Origin: Luteimonas_C sp035250245
GTDB taxonomy: Bacteria > Pseudomonadota > Gammaproteobacteria > Xanthomonadales > Xanthomonadaceae
DNA length: 42,374 nucleotides
Assembly (NCBI GenBank): GCA_035250245.1
Contig: DATFFH010000025.1
Span: 1-42,374, forward strand
Direction of reading: 5' to 3'
Part shown: positions 40,547 through 42,374 of the stretch, piece after piece
How the letters are laid out: every line of letters starts with the position of its first letter
Numbering within the stretch: the stretch's first letter is position 1
Program-made: the position numbers and the translations under genes
Notes under the pieces: model-generated
Told to the model about the DNA's origin: nothing
Seen by the model: only the letters and a program-made list of their open reading frames with translations
Database searches by the model: none

Positions 40547-41809
40547 ATGACGGATGCGGCCCCCGACATCGCCCACCACGCCGCGCTCGACGCGCGCATG
40601 GTCGCCGCGGCGCGCGAATTGCGCCTGCTGCAACTGGTGAGCTGGCCGGCGGCGCTGCAACAGCCGTTCCTGGAATCGTTCGCGCGCGGCAAGCCCGAGC
40701 TGCCGAAAGTGGAATATCCGAAGCTGGATTTCGCCGAAGCCCGGCGCGAACTGGAGCGCATCATCGCCGAGGCCGATCCGGACCATCCGCTGGGCCATTA
40801 CGTCGGCGAATCCGCACGCAGCTGGTCGATCGCCGCCGAGCTGCTGGAATCGCTGGGCACGCCGCGCGTCACCGAGCATTCGGTGCGCCTGTTCGGCCGG
40901 CCGGACGAGCCGTTGCCCGGCAACGGCCCGACCACGCGCGAAGCGGCGCGCCATTTCATCGCCATTTCCGACGAGCTGGACCGCGAGCTGCTGGCGCCGT
41001 CCGAGCAGGTGGCGATCTCCGCCACCGCCCTGAAGCTGCAACTGCAGTCGGATCTGGACGATTTCTTCGATCAGCGCGTGATCGAAGTGGTGCTGGACCC
41101 GGATCTGATCGCCAAGGCCGCGGCCGGCGCCACCCGCATCCGCTTGCGCGCCGGCGCGGCGTTCAGCGATTACGACCGGCATCAATTGTTGCAGCACGAA
41201 GCTTTCGTCCATTCGTTGACCGCACTCAACGGCCGCCAGCAACCGGTGCTGCCCAGCCTGGCGCTGTCGTCGCCGCGCACCACTGCCACCCAGGAAGGTC
41301 TGGCGACGTTCGCAGAACAGATCACCGGCAGCATCGACATCGAACGGATGAAACGGGTCAGCCTGCGCATCGAAGCGGTGGCCAGGGCCTTGGAAGGCGC
41401 GGACTTCATCCAGGTGTTCCGCTACTTCATAGATGCCGGCCAGAACGAAGTGGAAAGCTTCGCCTCGGCCCAGCGCGTGTTTCGCGGCGTGTCGCCGGCC
41501 GGCGGCGGCGCCTTCACCAAGGACACGGTCTACCTGCGCGGCCTGGTCGGCGTGCACACTTTTTTCCGCTGGGCGCTGCGCCAGGGCAAGCTGGGGCTGT
41601 GCCGGCGCCTGTTCGCCGGCAAGATGACCCTGGTCGACGTGCAGCGCTTCGAACCGCTGTTCGACGAAGGCGTGCTGGCGCCGCCGCGTTGGCTGCCGCA
41701 ATGGATCTCGCGCGCGAACGGCCTGGCCGGGATGCTGGCGTTCTCGCTGTTCGCCAACCGGATCCGGCTGGACCAGGTCGACGCCGGTGCGCCGGCGCTG
41801 GACCTGTAG
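40547..41809 (+). CDS. QEGLA-motif DUF1704 protein, metallopeptidase-like (flavohaemoglobin expression-modulating family)
   Basis: The 420-residue protein has the DUF1704 signatures: H217-E-A-F-V-H222 in LLQHEAFVHSLTALNG, an HExxxH zinc site, and T248-Q-E-G-L-A253, the QEGLA motif that gives the family its name, with Glu250 as a candidate third ligand. Eukaryotic relatives (MATCAP/KIAA0895L) are tyrosine carboxypeptidases acting on tubulin; the bacterial substrate is unknown, and the older name concerns effects on flavohaemoglobin. No signal peptide is visible. The stop TAG (41807-41809) is part of the GTAG opening the family D repeat. Confidence 0.87.
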   Translation: MTDAAPDIAHHAALDARMVAAARELRLLQLVSWPAALQQPFLESFARGKPELPKVEYPKLDFAEARRELERIIAEADPDHPLGHYVGESARSWSIAAELLESLGTPRVTEHSVRLFGRPDEPLPGNGPTTREAARHFIAISDELDRELLAPSEQVAISATALKLQLQSDLDDFFDQRVIEVVLDPDLIAKAAAGATRIRLRAGAAFSDYDRHQLLQHEAFVHSLTALNGRQQPVLPSLALSSPRTTATQEGLATFAEQITGSIDIERMKRVSLRIEAVARALEGADFIQVFRYFIDAGQNEVESFASAQRVFRGVSPAGGGAFTKDTVYLRGLVGVHTFFRWALRQGKLGLCRRLFAGKMTLVDVQRFEPLFDEGVLAPPRWLPQWISRANGLAGMLAFSLFANRIRLDQVDAGAPALDL

Positions 41810-41936
41810 GGTGGGCCTTGGCCCACCATTGCCCTATCGCCCGGACGACGAACAACGGTCGAAACGATTGATGCTCGCTTCGCCGATTTTTTGACGCGAG
41901 GGTCAAGCTGGCATCGTGGGCCAAGGCCCACCCTAC
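41806..41936. repeat. GTAG-type inverted-dimer repeat, family D, ending two convergent genes
   Basis: The arms are GTAGGGTGGGCCTTGGCCCA and the mirror ending GGCCCACCCTAC, with a spacer of about 80 nt. The left TAG is the stop codon of the QEGLA-motif gene, and the right CTA (41933-41935) is the stop codon of the minus-strand membrane protein gene. Confidence 0.92.
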
Positions 41937-42374
41937 GGCAGCGGAACGATGCGGCCGTCGGTCTCGATCGCGTAATCGGCCTCTTCGCCGGCCTGGACCA
42001 AGCGCACGCGGTCGCCGATCGGCACACCGCGGTAGCTCGGGATGTCGTGGGTCAGCCGGTCGAACAGCCAGCGTTGGCCCGGGTCCGCACTGCGCAGGCG
42101 CAGCGTCGCGCGGCCGTCGCGCGCGACAGCGTCAGCCAAGGCCGGCGAGAACACCGCCTGCACTTCCCCGGCTTGATGCATGCGGCGGACGATATTGGCG
42201 CCATGCCACAGGCACAGCACCGCCAATAGCGCCAGCACGACCTTTCCGAAGCGGCCCATTCGCGGCCAGGTGGCAGCGCAGATCGCGCTGGTCGCGGCGG
42301 CGAAGCCGTAGCCGTATTGGTTGGCCGATTCGGCCAGGATCAGCACCGGACCCAGCGCCGCGCCGCCGACCAGC
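41933..42374 (-). CDS. Membrane protein of unknown function (C-terminal part, cut by window edge)
   Basis: The minus-strand frame is open from the window edge to a TAG at 41933. About 147 codons are visible; the start lies outside. The visible part has three hydrophobic segments (LVGGAALGPVLILA, a Gly/Ala-rich one after NQYGYG, and VVLALLAVLCLWHGANIV), then a soluble C-terminal region of about 90 residues ending ETDGRIVPLP. The YGYGF segment and layout could fit the end of a glycosyltransferase-type or other polytopic inner-membrane protein, but I cannot name it. The stop codon is supplied by the family D repeat. Confidence 0.65.
   Translation of the reverse strand, partial: LVGGAALGPVLILAESANQYGYGFAAATSAICAATWPRMGRFGKVVLALLAVLCLWHGANIVRRMHQAGEVQAVFSPALADAVARDGRATLRLRSADPGQRWLFDRLTHDIPSYRGVPIGDRVRLVQAGEEADYAIETDGRIVPLP

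Noticed and set aside
3952..41936. CRISPR array made of the repeated arms
   Set aside because: The repeats are mirrored pairs at scattered sites, not directly repeated units with regular spacers, and no cas genes are present.

Overview
The window is chromosomal DNA from a high-GC gammaproteobacterium, most likely Lysobacteraceae/Xanthomonadaceae (Lysobacter-like). The reasons are the gene content (cytochrome c4, tandem DsbA genes, EngB, plant-type GshA, PEP carboxylase, an ECF sigma/FecR/TonB-receptor unit), the codon bias, and many GTAG-bounded palindromic repeats like the SMAG/REP elements of Stenotrophomonas. No phage, transposase, CRISPR array, rRNA or tRNA gene was seen. The assignment rests on recognition, not on a database search.

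Layout. 1-3820 (minus): cytochrome c4, three consecutive DsbA-family oxidoreductases with different active-site dipeptides (CPHC, CPAC, CHYC), then an endonuclease/exonuclease/phosphatase-family protein cut by the window edge. 4090-10133: EngB GTPase, a DUF2007-like membrane protein with calcium-loop repeats (minus), glutamate-cysteine ligase and PEP carboxylase. 10797-15794: a TPR lipoprotein (minus) diverging from a complete glutathione-dependent formaldehyde detoxification operon, frmR-frmA-gfa-fghA, with an FrmR-type operator in the divergent gap. 16465-22249 (minus): Dph6-like ATPase, a small unknown protein, DegV, an HCCA-isomerase-like DsbA-fold protein and two amidohydrolases, one lacking the metal-binding histidines. 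22358-26119: short AMP nucleosidase, GNAT acetyltransferase, GFA-domain protein, DUF924 protein and a glutaredoxin/IscA-like/rhodanese fusion (minus). 26303-36386 (plus): polysaccharide deacetylase, then ECF sigma factor, FecR anti-sigma factor, a large TonB-dependent receptor with a signalling domain, two cysteine-containing secreted proteins and a tandem pair of membrane-anchored paralogues with four conserved cysteines. 36552-42374: methyltransferase, SGNH hydrolase, AlaA-type aminotransferase, RsgA GTPase, a QEGLA-motif (DUF1704) metallopeptidase-like protein and a partial membrane protein.

The strongest unexplained signal is in the gaps. Fourteen inverted-dimer repeats in seven sequence families share one architecture: GTAG plus a short hairpin, mirrored, ending in CTAC. 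At six gene ends the TAG of the repeat is the stop codon of the gene. Three of these repeats, each from a different family, occupy the leader and two of the internal gaps of the formaldehyde operon. A second, longer element made of consecutive hairpins occurs twice, both times between convergent genes, and one of its stems shows two compensatory base-pair changes between the copies.
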